Assembly: GCA_016926695.1 (NCBI GenBank)
Contig: JAFGOB010000113.1
Coordinates: forward strand, 1-21,369
Direction: 5' to 3'
Source of the DNA: Dehalococcoidales bacterium
GTDB lineage: Bacteria; Chloroflexota; Dehalococcoidia; Dehalococcoidales; UBA3254
DNA length: 21,369 nt
The notes under the pieces were generated by a model. The model did not search any database, was not told the DNA's origin, and worked only from the letters and a program-made list of their open reading frames with translations. The translations under genes and the position numbers were made by a program. Of this stretch, positions 1 through 6,496 are shown piece after piece (the stretch's first letter is position 1; every line of letters starts with the position of its first letter).

Positions 1-30
1 AGTATGTAAAGTGGCAAGGGAAACAGGATT

Positions 31-79
31 CAGGTCAAGCTTCGCTTGACCTGTAAAGTGCCACGGGCTCTGCCCGTGG
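31..79. repeat. Pair of adjacent short palindromes
   Basis: Two back-to-back hairpins lie in the gap before the first gene. The first has 9-bp arms CAGGTCAAG (31-39) and CTTGACCTG (45-53). The second has 8-bp arms CCACGGGC (61-68) and GCCCGTGG (72-79). The 9-mer TGTAAAGTG occurs at 5-13 and again at 52-60 between the hairpins. No T-run follows either hairpin, so they do not look like simple terminators. They resemble in style the other intergenic palindromes of this window. The upstream gene lies outside the window. Confidence 0.6.
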
Positions 80-211
80 GTATCTACTGCGTCGTTCGTT
101 CAATATTTGGACGAAAATGCCAAACTACGTTAACTCCCGGTGATATCGTATCTAACTAAACATCAGATTCACCACGCCAGGTTAATGTTTGTTTCAAGTC
201 AAGAGGTTGTG

Positions 212-493
212 ATGTTTACCCTGAATGTTGAAATGTACGGTATACCTCAAAAAATTACACAGCAGTATAAAACGTCGGTAAACCTTGAAGATGAGGCTGG
301 CCTGAAAGATGTTGTACAGGCGCTCAAACGTAAAATTCCTGCCCTGGAAGGTCCTGTTATATCCAGGGGACAGGACCGGCTTACTGAAGAATATTCCTTT
401 ATTATCAACGGACGATCCTTACCCGGCGATAGCAACATAAAAATCCGGCCGGACGACCGGATAGTGCTGGTACTGCTGGCTACTGGGGGCTGA
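212..493 (+). CDS. MoaD/ThiS-like ubiquitin-fold sulfur carrier protein
   Basis: This is a 93-residue protein ending in Thr-Gly-Gly. The pattern is that of a beta-grasp sulfur carrier of the MoaD/ThiS class: an early beta hairpin, a helix with DVVQALKRKIPALE, the strand YSFIINGR, then IKIRPDDRIVLVLLATGG with the diglycine at the very C-terminus. In known members the terminal glycine is adenylated by a ThiF/MoeB-type E1 enzyme and converted to a thiocarboxylate that donates sulfur. The reading frame is open from an ATG at 140, but I chose the ATG at 212. It has AGAGG 5 nt upstream, and the extra 24 residues look unlike the family. No E1-like, moaE, thiG or aldehyde ferredoxin oxidoreductase gene is in the window, so the pathway is unknown. 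A partner could lie to the left. The gene converges on the peptide transporter operon. Confidence 0.72.
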   Translation: MFTLNVEMYGIPQKITQQYKTSVNLEDEAGLKDVVQALKRKIPALEGPVISRGQDRLTEEYSFIINGRSLPGDSNIKIRPDDRIVLVLLATGG

Positions 494-562
494 CATGGAA
501 ATCGCCTCAGGCATTAAACATTGTTTATAGCATCATCCGGTCAATTTACCGTTATATACTTT

Positions 563-1474
563 TTACAGTGTTCCTCTCAGTTTGGGATCAAGCGAGTCCC
601 TGAGACCGTCTCCCATCATGTTAAAACCGAATACCACCATCATGATTGCCACACCCGGAGCGAAGGAAAGGATCGGGTTGGTGAGCAGGTACTTATATCC
701 GTCATTGATCATGCTGCCCCAGGCAATGATGGGGGACACAATACCAATACCCAGGAAGCTGAGAGCGGCCTCGGAGAGGATGACCATACCTATGTTCATG
801 GTTATCATCACCAGAAGGGCCGGGAAGGCATTGGGGAAAATATGCCTCAGCATCATGCGCAGATCGCTGGCGCCCAGGGAACGGCCGGCCATCATGTAGT
901 CATTTTGCTTGATGGTGAGCGCCATGCCGCACATCATACGGCAGTGTCCTGCCAGACCTCCTATAGCCAGGGCAATAATGACGTTTTTAAGGCCGCCTCC
1001 CAGGACGGCCGCAATTACGAAGGCGTTCAGCATCATGGGTATTGACATAAGGGCGTCCGTAAAACGCATGATAACGGCAAAGACAAGGCCTCCGTAGTGT
1101 GCTGCTATCAGTCCCATGGTTTCTCCTATCAGCGCGGCGATGATTACCGCTGAAAAGCCCACGATAAGTGATGTTCTACAGCCGTAAATGACCCTGCTGA
1201 GAGTATCTCTGCCCAGCGAATCGGTGCCCAGCAGATGACTCCAGGAAGGCTGTGCCAGTTGTTCGTCCAGCATCATCAGGTCGGGATCGTAAGGAGATAT
1301 CAGGGGACCGAAGATAGCAGCGAAAACAATCAGGCAGATAAAAACCAGCCCGACTACGGCAATTTTTCGCCCGAAGAATATTCTTATCACACGCCTGGTC
1401 TCGCTGTAATGGGGCGCTATTACCTCCAGTTCGGTGTTTTCAGTCTGTATTATTGTACCTGAATCGTTAGTCAT
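563..1474 (-). CDS. Peptide ABC transporter permease, DppC/OppC type
   Basis: This is a 303-residue inner-membrane permease of the peptide/nickel ABC family. It has an N-terminal cytoplasmic stretch, a first membrane segment (IAVVGLVFICLIVFAAIFGPL), the DppC hallmark loop with HLLGTDSLGRDTLSRVIYG, and then about five further membrane helices. The EAA loop that contacts the ATPase is visible in DYMMAGRSLGASDLRMMLRHIFPNAFPALL. The C-terminus GDGLRDSLDPKLRGTL is typical of the family. The start is an ATG 8 nt after the dppB-like stop, with AAGG upstream, so the two permeases are co-translated. No oppD/oppF ATPase follows. The next gene converges from the other strand, so the ATPases must be supplied from elsewhere. 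The substrate could be a peptide, nickel or another small solute, and the sequence does not decide. Confidence 0.93.
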   Translation of the reverse strand: MTNDSGTIIQTENTELEVIAPHYSETRRVIRIFFGRKIAVVGLVFICLIVFAAIFGPLISPYDPDLMMLDEQLAQPSWSHLLGTDSLGRDTLSRVIYGCRTSLIVGFSAVIIAALIGETMGLIAAHYGGLVFAVIMRFTDALMSIPMMLNAFVIAAVLGGGLKNVIIALAIGGLAGHCRMMCGMALTIKQNDYMMAGRSLGASDLRMMLRHIFPNAFPALLVMITMNIGMVILSEAALSFLGIGIVSPIIAWGSMINDGYKYLLTNPILSFAPGVAIMMVVFGFNMMGDGLRDSLDPKLRGTL

Positions 1475-1482
1475 TTTAGTCC

Positions 1483-2439
1483 TTATTCATATCTTATTCT
1501 GGGATCAAACCATCCGTAAGAGATGTCAACGGCGAGATTGGCCAGGACCACTACCGAAGAAATAATCAGAACGCCCGATTGGACCACCTGGTAGTCCTGG
1601 GTAAATACTGCATCTCTCATCATTCTGCCTACACCCGGTATATTAAATACTGTTTCAATAAGCACGGAACCGCCGAAAATGAATCCAACCTGCATGCCCA
1701 GCATGGTGACTACCGGTATCAGTGAATTCTTGACGATATGCCTTATTACGATTGATCTTTCCCGCAGGCCTTTGGCCCAGGCGGTGCGTATATAGTCCTG
1801 TCTGACCACCTCAAGCGTGCTTGAGCGTGCCTGTCGGGTTAAAGAAGCCAGAGAAAATACCGAAAGGCAGAAGACCGGCAGTATTACCTGTTTGGTGCTC
1901 AGCCAGAAATCATCGAAGGGTGAAGTATAACCGTAAACCGGCAGCCATTGCAGCTTTAATGCCAGTATGTATAGCAGTAGAATTCCCACCCAGAATGCGG
2001 GGGCTGTTATACCCAGGTTAGCCAGAACGGTTAGCACTGAATCGATCCATTTTCCGCGTCTAAGGGCGCATATAACTCCGAAAGCAGTGCCGAAAATAGC
2101 GCTGAATATCATGGACAAAGCACCCAGATGCAGGGTTATGGGCATACGTTCAGCCATAAGAGTACTGACGTCTTCGCTCAACATAATAGAATATCCCATA
2201 TTTCCTCGCAGTACTCCGCCGATCCAGTTGATATACTGCATGGGCAGTGACTGATCGAGACCGAATTGATGTCTTAGGGCCTGCAGGTCCTCCGGAGAAA
2301 TAGCCTCTATTTGCGCCTGAGCTATATAAAGCATCAACGGATCGCCCGGCAATAGCCGCATAACCAGAAAAATGAACAAGGAGACGATGATGAGTACGAT
2401 AATGCCCTGTAACAGGCGCCGTACGATATATGTTGTCAT
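1483..2439 (-). CDS. Peptide ABC transporter permease, DppB/OppB type
   Basis: This is a 318-residue inner-membrane permease that pairs with the DppC-type subunit. The N-terminus MTTYIVRRLLQGIIVLIIVS followed by FLVMRLLPGDPL is the standard DppB opening: one membrane helix, then the periplasmic PGDP motif. The EAA loop is in QDYIRTAWAKGLRERSIVIR followed by HIVKNSLIPVV. The protein ends with a last helix and YGWFDPRIRYE. The frame is open to 2490, but the 17 extra residues have no ribosome site and do not fit the family, so I start at the ATG at 2439. The gene lies 166 nt downstream of the binding-protein gene, across two hairpins, and 8 nt before the DppC-type gene. Confidence 0.93.
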   Translation of the reverse strand: MTTYIVRRLLQGIIVLIIVSLFIFLVMRLLPGDPLMLYIAQAQIEAISPEDLQALRHQFGLDQSLPMQYINWIGGVLRGNMGYSIMLSEDVSTLMAERMPITLHLGALSMIFSAIFGTAFGVICALRRGKWIDSVLTVLANLGITAPAFWVGILLLYILALKLQWLPVYGYTSPFDDFWLSTKQVILPVFCLSVFSLASLTRQARSSTLEVVRQDYIRTAWAKGLRERSIVIRHIVKNSLIPVVTMLGMQVGFIFGGSVLIETVFNIPGVGRMMRDAVFTQDYQVVQSGVLIISSVVVLANLAVDISYGWFDPRIRYE

Positions 2440-2500
2440 TTCCAACCCCGTATTGCTAATACAAATAGATCTAACATGAAGCCCGGACAACTTAATTTGG

Positions 2501-2541
2501 AAAGGGGTACCCGCGATTCTCTCAAACCGGGGGTACCCTTT
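2501..2541. other. Intergenic inverted repeat between SBP and permease genes
   Basis: The arms AAAGGGGTACCC (2501-2512) and GGGTACCCTTT (2531-2541) pair over 11 bp with one bulged base and an 18-nt loop. It lies between the binding-protein stop and the first permease start of the leftward operon. Such hairpins in transporter operons often protect or terminate the abundant binding-protein mRNA. That role is inferred here. Confidence 0.55.
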
Positions 2542-2577
2542 GCCTTATTAATTTTCCGTTTGTCACTGGTTGTTAAA

Positions 2578-2593
2578 GCTCTTTTTCAAGAGC
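2578..2593 (-). other. Small hairpin just after the SBP gene (possible attenuator)
   Basis: Read on the minus strand, GCTCTT-GAAA-AAGAGC forms a perfect 6-bp stem with a GNRA-type tetraloop, followed by TTTAAC. It lies 12 nt downstream of the binding-protein stop codon. The U-run is short, so at best this is a weak terminator or an RNA 3'-end stabiliser. It would leave some readthrough into the permease genes. Confidence 0.45.
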
Positions 2594-2605
2594 GGAAGTT
2601 TGACC

Positions 2606-4327
2606 TTACCTGTCCAGCCAGGCATTCTCCGGCGTCCAGGTCATGGTCCACAGGTCGCGGATGTGGTCGCCGGTGACTCCCTTCTGTTTGCCTGCCAGCA
2701 GACAACCGCCCCAGGTGGAGATAATCAGGGCATGATCGTCAATGATGGTCCGGCACAGGTCCTTGAACAACTGCTCTCTCTTCGCGACGTCGGTTTCTAC
2801 GGTAGAGGCATTAATCAGGTCCTGAACGCTCTGGGGACGTGCGCAGCTCATCCAGTAGCGCGGAGGGGTGCTGAGGTAGGTCTGCATCTGGTATCCAGGG
2901 TCACCGCCCAGACTGGCTACCGACTGGCTCCGGTACAGTCCGTTGGTCCAGCCCTCCTGGTTGGTCTGCATATATGATGCTCCGGGCAATGGCTTGAGCT
3001 CGATATCTATTCCCACCTGTTTGTAGTAGTTCTGGACAGCCGGCTCCAGGTCGCCGACTGGCGGCACCGTGCAGTACATGGCGGTCTTGAACCCGTTGGG
3101 GTAGCCTGCTTTAGCCAGCAGTTCACGGGCTTTGTCCGGATCGTAGGGATAACCTTTAATGGTTGGATCGTAGGCCGGGTTGCCTTTAGGGAAGATCTGA
3201 TTGTAGTAACCTTCAGCCCAGCCATAACCCTGGGCTTTAGCCATGGCCTGTGTATCGATGGCGTGCTGCCCTGCCTGGCGTACTTCCAGCTTGGCCCATG
3301 GTGAATCTTCATTGGCGCTGTCCGGGATAAGCTGGTAGATGCTGGCCTGGGCTGAGGTGACGGTGTATCCTTCTTTTTGCAGATCAAATCCTTCTTTCGG
3401 GGACAGGTTATAGTGTACATCGTCCGCCCCGGACTTGAAGGCCATGATAGCGGTAACAGGGTCGGTGATGATGTCGTACTGAACGCCATCCAGATAAGGT
3501 TTCCCTTCCTGCCAGTAGTTATCGAAGCGGGTGAATTTTACATATACGTCCCGTTTAAAATCCTCGAACTTAAAGGGACCGGTGCCGACGGGGTGGGTCT
3601 TCATCTCGTCAACGGTCATGGACTTGGCCGCAGTGGGAGATACTATCCAGCCGGGACGGCCTACAGCCAGGAATGAAAAGATGTGTGGTTCATATTTGGA
3701 GATATTGACCTTGGCGGTATACTTGTCAATTACGTCAACAGAGGTGATGGCTTTGAGCTCAGGCATGGGAGAACTGGCCTGAGTTTCAAAATTATATTTC
3801 AGGGCTTCTGCATCGAAGTCCGTGCCGTCATGGAACTTGACTCCTTTTTGCAGGGTGAAGGTGATGGATTTGTAGTCTGGGGCGACCTCCCAGCCGGAGG
3901 CAAGGTGGGGAACAGGAGTTCCCTCTTCATCGGTGCGGAGCAGGGTCTCCACAGCCGGGCAGCAATACCACAGATCGGGAGGGGTGCTTCCCGCCCAGGG
4001 CACACCAATATTGCTGATACCACCTGTGATTATTTTTAAGGTGCCGCCTTTTTTGGGTGTGGGGCCGGTGGGAGCTGGAGCAGCGGTGGTGGTTGATGCC
4101 ACAACTTTAGTGGGGGGGACGGTGGTGGAGACAACTCTGGTAGTTACTGGTGGCGCTTGGGTGGCTGGTGCCGCAGCGGTAGTCTTTGGCGCTGCTGCTG
4201 TGGTAGCCGGTGCTGCTGCCGATGTAGCAGGCGCTTTTGTGGTGGTTTCCCCGCCGCCACAGGCCGCCAGTAACAGGGCCAGCACCAGAAGGCCGACCAT
4301 CGCTACCCATAGATACTTACCTTTCAT
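2606..4327 (-). CDS. Peptide ABC transporter substrate-binding lipoprotein (SBP family 5)
   Basis: This is a 573-residue extracytoplasmic binding protein, the first gene of the transporter operon. The signal peptide ends in a lipobox Leu-Ala-Ala-Cys (Cys23), so the mature protein is lipid-anchored. Residues 27 to about 95 form a low-complexity Thr/Ala/Pro/Val linker, a common tether in Chloroflexota binding proteins. The rest matches the SBP_bac_5 fold: the family landmarks are VKFHDGTDFDAEALKYNFE, HPVGTGPFKFEDF and the region with YPYDPDKARELLAKAGYPNG. It would capture oligopeptides or a similar solute and deliver it to the DppB/DppC-type permeases encoded downstream. The start is secure: AAGGAGG (4337-4343 on the minus strand) lies 9 nt before the ATG. 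A promoter is visible about 155 nt upstream. The substrate is not predictable. Confidence 0.93.
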   Translation of the reverse strand: MKGKYLWVAMVGLLVLALLLAACGGGETTTKAPATSAAAPATTAAAPKTTAAAPATQAPPVTTRVVSTTVPPTKVVASTTTAAPAPTGPTPKKGGTLKIITGGISNIGVPWAGSTPPDLWYCCPAVETLLRTDEEGTPVPHLASGWEVAPDYKSITFTLQKGVKFHDGTDFDAEALKYNFETQASSPMPELKAITSVDVIDKYTAKVNISKYEPHIFSFLAVGRPGWIVSPTAAKSMTVDEMKTHPVGTGPFKFEDFKRDVYVKFTRFDNYWQEGKPYLDGVQYDIITDPVTAIMAFKSGADDVHYNLSPKEGFDLQKEGYTVTSAQASIYQLIPDSANEDSPWAKLEVRQAGQHAIDTQAMAKAQGYGWAEGYYNQIFPKGNPAYDPTIKGYPYDPDKARELLAKAGYPNGFKTAMYCTVPPVGDLEPAVQNYYKQVGIDIELKPLPGASYMQTNQEGWTNGLYRSQSVASLGGDPGYQMQTYLSTPPRYWMSCARPQSVQDLINASTVETDVAKREQLFKDLCRTIIDDHALIISTWGGCLLAGKQKGVTGDHIRDLWTMTWTPENAWLDR

Positions 4328-4481
4328 CCTAGATTTCCTCCTTATTTTCTTTCATCCGGTATTTATTTTAAAAAATATACAGGCTTCTTTTCGGTAATAT
4401 TCTTTTATTTATTCTGCCAACGGGCTCTTTCAGTATTTTGGTACCGGGATTTATAATAGGGTAAAAATTTAAACAGGTGAA

Positions 4482-4511
4482 ATTCTACCATTTAAAAATA
4501 CGAATTGTCAA
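4482..4511 (-). promoter_or_regulatory. Sigma-70-type promoter of the peptide transporter operon
   Basis: On the minus strand there is TTGACA (4511-4506), an 18-nt spacer, then TAGAAT (4487-4482). The -35 box is a perfect match and the -10 box keeps the key positions. Transcription would start near 4475 and give a leader of about 148 nt before the SBP start codon. Confidence 0.65.
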
Positions 4512-4519
4512 GACGATTT

Positions 4520-4592
4520 ACCAATAAGTATAACCAATAAGATTTATTGTTAAATAAAGATAAAATATCATAATAATATAGACTGTCTATAT
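4520..4592. promoter_or_regulatory. Putative operator region: tandem repeat plus 17-nt palindrome
   Basis: ACCAATAAG occurs at 4520-4528 and 4533-4541, the second copy merging into CAATAA-GAT-TTATTG. Further upstream is ATATAGAC-T-GTCTATAT (4576-4592), a perfect palindrome with 8-nt half-sites around one central base. Both lie just upstream of the transporter promoter. The dyad has the size and symmetry of a dimeric repressor or activator site, but no regulator gene is nearby. Confidence 0.45.
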
Positions 4593-4778
4593 ATTCATAT
4601 GATATTGCCTGAAGGCGAAATATTTGTTGTAATTTTGCAGAAGATGATAGCCGGGTGGCTTACTACAGAAGTCATTGTTGACCGCAGGAAACACAAAGCA
4701 GACCCGCAGCAGACTGACAATCCAGGCTGCTGGCAATGCCGGTTGAGCAGGAAGGTAAGGGATGTTCAGGATTGTTTA

Positions 4779-6113
4779 TCAGGGAGATTGATGGATGGAC
4801 CTGATTCTTTTTTCGATAGCCTTGGCATGGGCTTCAAGTCCTTCAGCCCTGGCGATGATCATGGCTGCCGGCCCCAGCTTTTTCAGGGCTTCACGGTTGA
4901 TCCTGACTACATCGATTATTTTCATGAAGTCCAGGATGTTCAGGGGCGAGCTGAAGCGGGCGGTACCTCCGGTAGGCAATGAATGGTTGGGCCCTGCCAC
5001 GTAGTCGCCGATCGGTTCGGTAGAAAATTCTCCCACGAAGACACACCCTGCGTTAAGTACCTTGCCCAGGTAAGACTCGGCTTCGTCGAAGGCAAGCTCC
5101 AGGTGTTCCGGGGCGTAGAGGTTGGCCAGTTCGAGCGCCTCATCGAGGCTGTCGACAACCACGATCATACCCCTCTTTTCCAGCGATTCACCCGCTATCT
5201 CCCGCCGGGGCAGCAAGGCTAATTGCTTCTGAAGCTCAACCTGGACATCCTCCGCCAGCGCGGGTGAGGTGGTAGCCAGAATTACCTGCGGCAACTGTCC
5301 GTGTTCGGCCTGGGCCAGGAGATCGGCGGCACAGTATTCGGCATTGGCCGAGTCGCTGGCAATGATGAAAACCTCGCTGGGTCCCTGTAAGGCATCTATA
5401 TCAACAGTACCGAAGACCTGTTTTTTAGCTAGCATAACAAAAAGGTTGCCCGGACCACAGATTTTATCCACACCGGGAACAGTATCTGTTCCATAGGCCA
5501 TGGCGGCAATGGCCTGGGCTCCCCCAATGGCGTAGATGCGGTCGATACCGGCAATATCCGAGGCTACCAGCGTAGCGGCGGGTATCGATCCGTTGTCCCG
5601 CGGAGGAGTAGTAAGTATTATTTCTTTAACCCCGGCTACCCTGGGGGGTATAGCGATCATCAGTAAGCTGGACGGATAGGCTGCCATACCACCGGGCGCG
5701 TAAAGTCCGACCCTGGCCAGGGGAAGCACTATCTGGCCGTATTCTTCACCTTCTATACCCTTCCAGACCGCTTCTTTTTGTTCCCGGTGAAACCTGTCTA
5801 TCCGTTCGGCTGCCAGCTTCAGCGCCTCTACCAGCTCTTTATCCACCTGTCTGTAAGCTTCTCTGATCTGTTCCGGTTTTACTTCCAGAGAAGGGATGTT
5901 GAATCCGTCTATCCTGGCGGTATAGTCGGTAACTGCCGCGTCTCCCTTTTCTCTCACGTCCCTGAGTATCTGTTGTACCGCTTCCTCAGGGCTGATGTCA
6001 CGGCCGAAGATCTTTTTCAGACGCTGCCTGTCCCGCTCAGAGACCCCAAAATCGAGCTCAACCTTGCGGGCCAGTCTGTTCCTGGCCTCCGCAAATCCGC
6101 GAATAACTTCCAT
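4779..6113 (-). CDS. hisD: Histidinol dehydrogenase
   Basis: This is a 444-residue cytosolic enzyme of normal family length that oxidises L-histidinol to L-histidine in two NAD-dependent steps, the end of histidine biosynthesis. The expected zinc ligands, by comparison with E. coli HisD, are Gln268 and His271 (AQAEHGQ), Asp370 (PIGDYVAGPNH) and His429 (GLEAHAKAIEKRI). The catalytic Glu336-His337 pair sits in YAPEHLEL, and the GPSEV motif is at 244-248. The start ATG has GGAG upstream. hisG lies 383 nt upstream on the same strand, and a separate promoter is visible in that gap, so hisD may be transcribed apart from hisZG. No other his genes follow; the peptide transporter comes next. Confidence 0.97.
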   Translation of the reverse strand: MEVIRGFAEARNRLARKVELDFGVSERDRQRLKKIFGRDISPEEAVQQILRDVREKGDAAVTDYTARIDGFNIPSLEVKPEQIREAYRQVDKELVEALKLAAERIDRFHREQKEAVWKGIEGEEYGQIVLPLARVGLYAPGGMAAYPSSLLMIAIPPRVAGVKEIILTTPPRDNGSIPAATLVASDIAGIDRIYAIGGAQAIAAMAYGTDTVPGVDKICGPGNLFVMLAKKQVFGTVDIDALQGPSEVFIIASDSANAEYCAADLLAQAEHGQLPQVILATTSPALAEDVQVELQKQLALLPRREIAGESLEKRGMIVVVDSLDEALELANLYAPEHLELAFDEAESYLGKVLNAGCVFVGEFSTEPIGDYVAGPNHSLPTGGTARFSSPLNILDFMKIIDVVRINREALKKLGPAAMIIARAEGLEAHAKAIEKRIRSIHQSP

Positions 6114-6169
6114 AATACTTCTCCAGTTTGTCCTTTCTGATCCAATCTGACAAGCTCATCGTCATACAC

Positions 6170-6198
6170 AATATAATACCGTGGACTCATATAATCAA
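6170..6198 (-). promoter_or_regulatory. Promoter upstream of hisD
   Basis: On the minus strand there is TTGATT (6198-6193), a 17-nt spacer, then TATATT (6175-6170). The predicted start near 6163 gives a leader of about 50 nt before the hisD ATG. It matches at 9 of 12 positions with ideal spacing, found by eye. Confidence 0.5.
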
Positions 6199-6210
6199 TG
6201 CATAAGTCCC

Positions 6211-6360
6211 TATTCGTCACCGCGAGCCAGAGAAGGCAGCGGTGGCTGCCCTGTGAAGGCAATGGACCCATGTGACAACTTATGCCTTCCCGCTATGTTG
6301 TGGTGGTTGGTTCATTCAGAGCCATCTTATCTACACGAAGCAATCTGGCCCATGTAACGT
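6211..6360 (-). repeat. Diverged intergenic element, copy B
   Basis: Read on the minus strand, this stretch shares the exact 13-mer CTGAATGAACCAA (6319-6307) with 12571-12583. Weaker similarity continues on both sides: the CCACAA block just after it, a CATT-CCT-CA block, and GGCTCG. Copy B carries a GGCAGC/GCTGCC hairpin where copy A carries a GTAG/CTAC one. It may be a decayed mobile element or a structured RNA. I do not recognise it. Confidence 0.35.
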
Positions 6361-6496
6361 CCCGAAATCGCCGCTAATTTAAGCTGTTAACATAAGGCTT
6401 GCTGGCGAGGATCCATGTCGTACAAACGAAAAATTATTTTTCCCTGGCTTTGACGGGAGAAGAACCGGATGACGGGAGTGATCTATGATCCTGAAA

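Larger units (their letters stand above)
4328..4778. other. AT-rich regulatory gap between SBP gene and hisD
   Basis: This 451-nt gap holds the strong ribosome site of the SBP gene, a sigma-70-type promoter (4482-4511), tandem copies of ACCAATAAG (4520-4528 and 4533-4541, 13-nt period) and a 17-nt palindrome at 4576-4592. The part next to hisD (4600-4778) is more GC-rich. It contains only a loose inverted repeat, CAGCAG/CTGCTG near 4707-4733, and no clear T-tailed terminator. I see no gene in either strand. Confidence 0.6.
6114..6496. other. Gap between hisG and hisD with promoter and shared element
   Basis: This 383-nt gap has no convincing gene. It contains a promoter for hisD (6170-6198), a 6-bp hairpin GGCAGC-GGTG-GCTGCC (6235-6250), and a stretch (about 6211-6360) that resembles the gap at 12525-12680 when read on the minus strand. 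The part next to hisG (6361-6496) shows nothing I can name. Confidence 0.55.

Noticed and set aside
521..1045. Long plus-strand frame of 174 codons opposite the DppC-type gene
   Set aside because: It is antisense to a clear permease gene, is rich in His and Gln as expected from a mirrored frame, and has no domain or ribosome site.
4599..4982. Plus-strand frame of 127 codons beginning in the gap before hisD
   Set aside because: Half of it is antisense to the hisD 3' end, and the rest has no ribosome site or recognisable domain.
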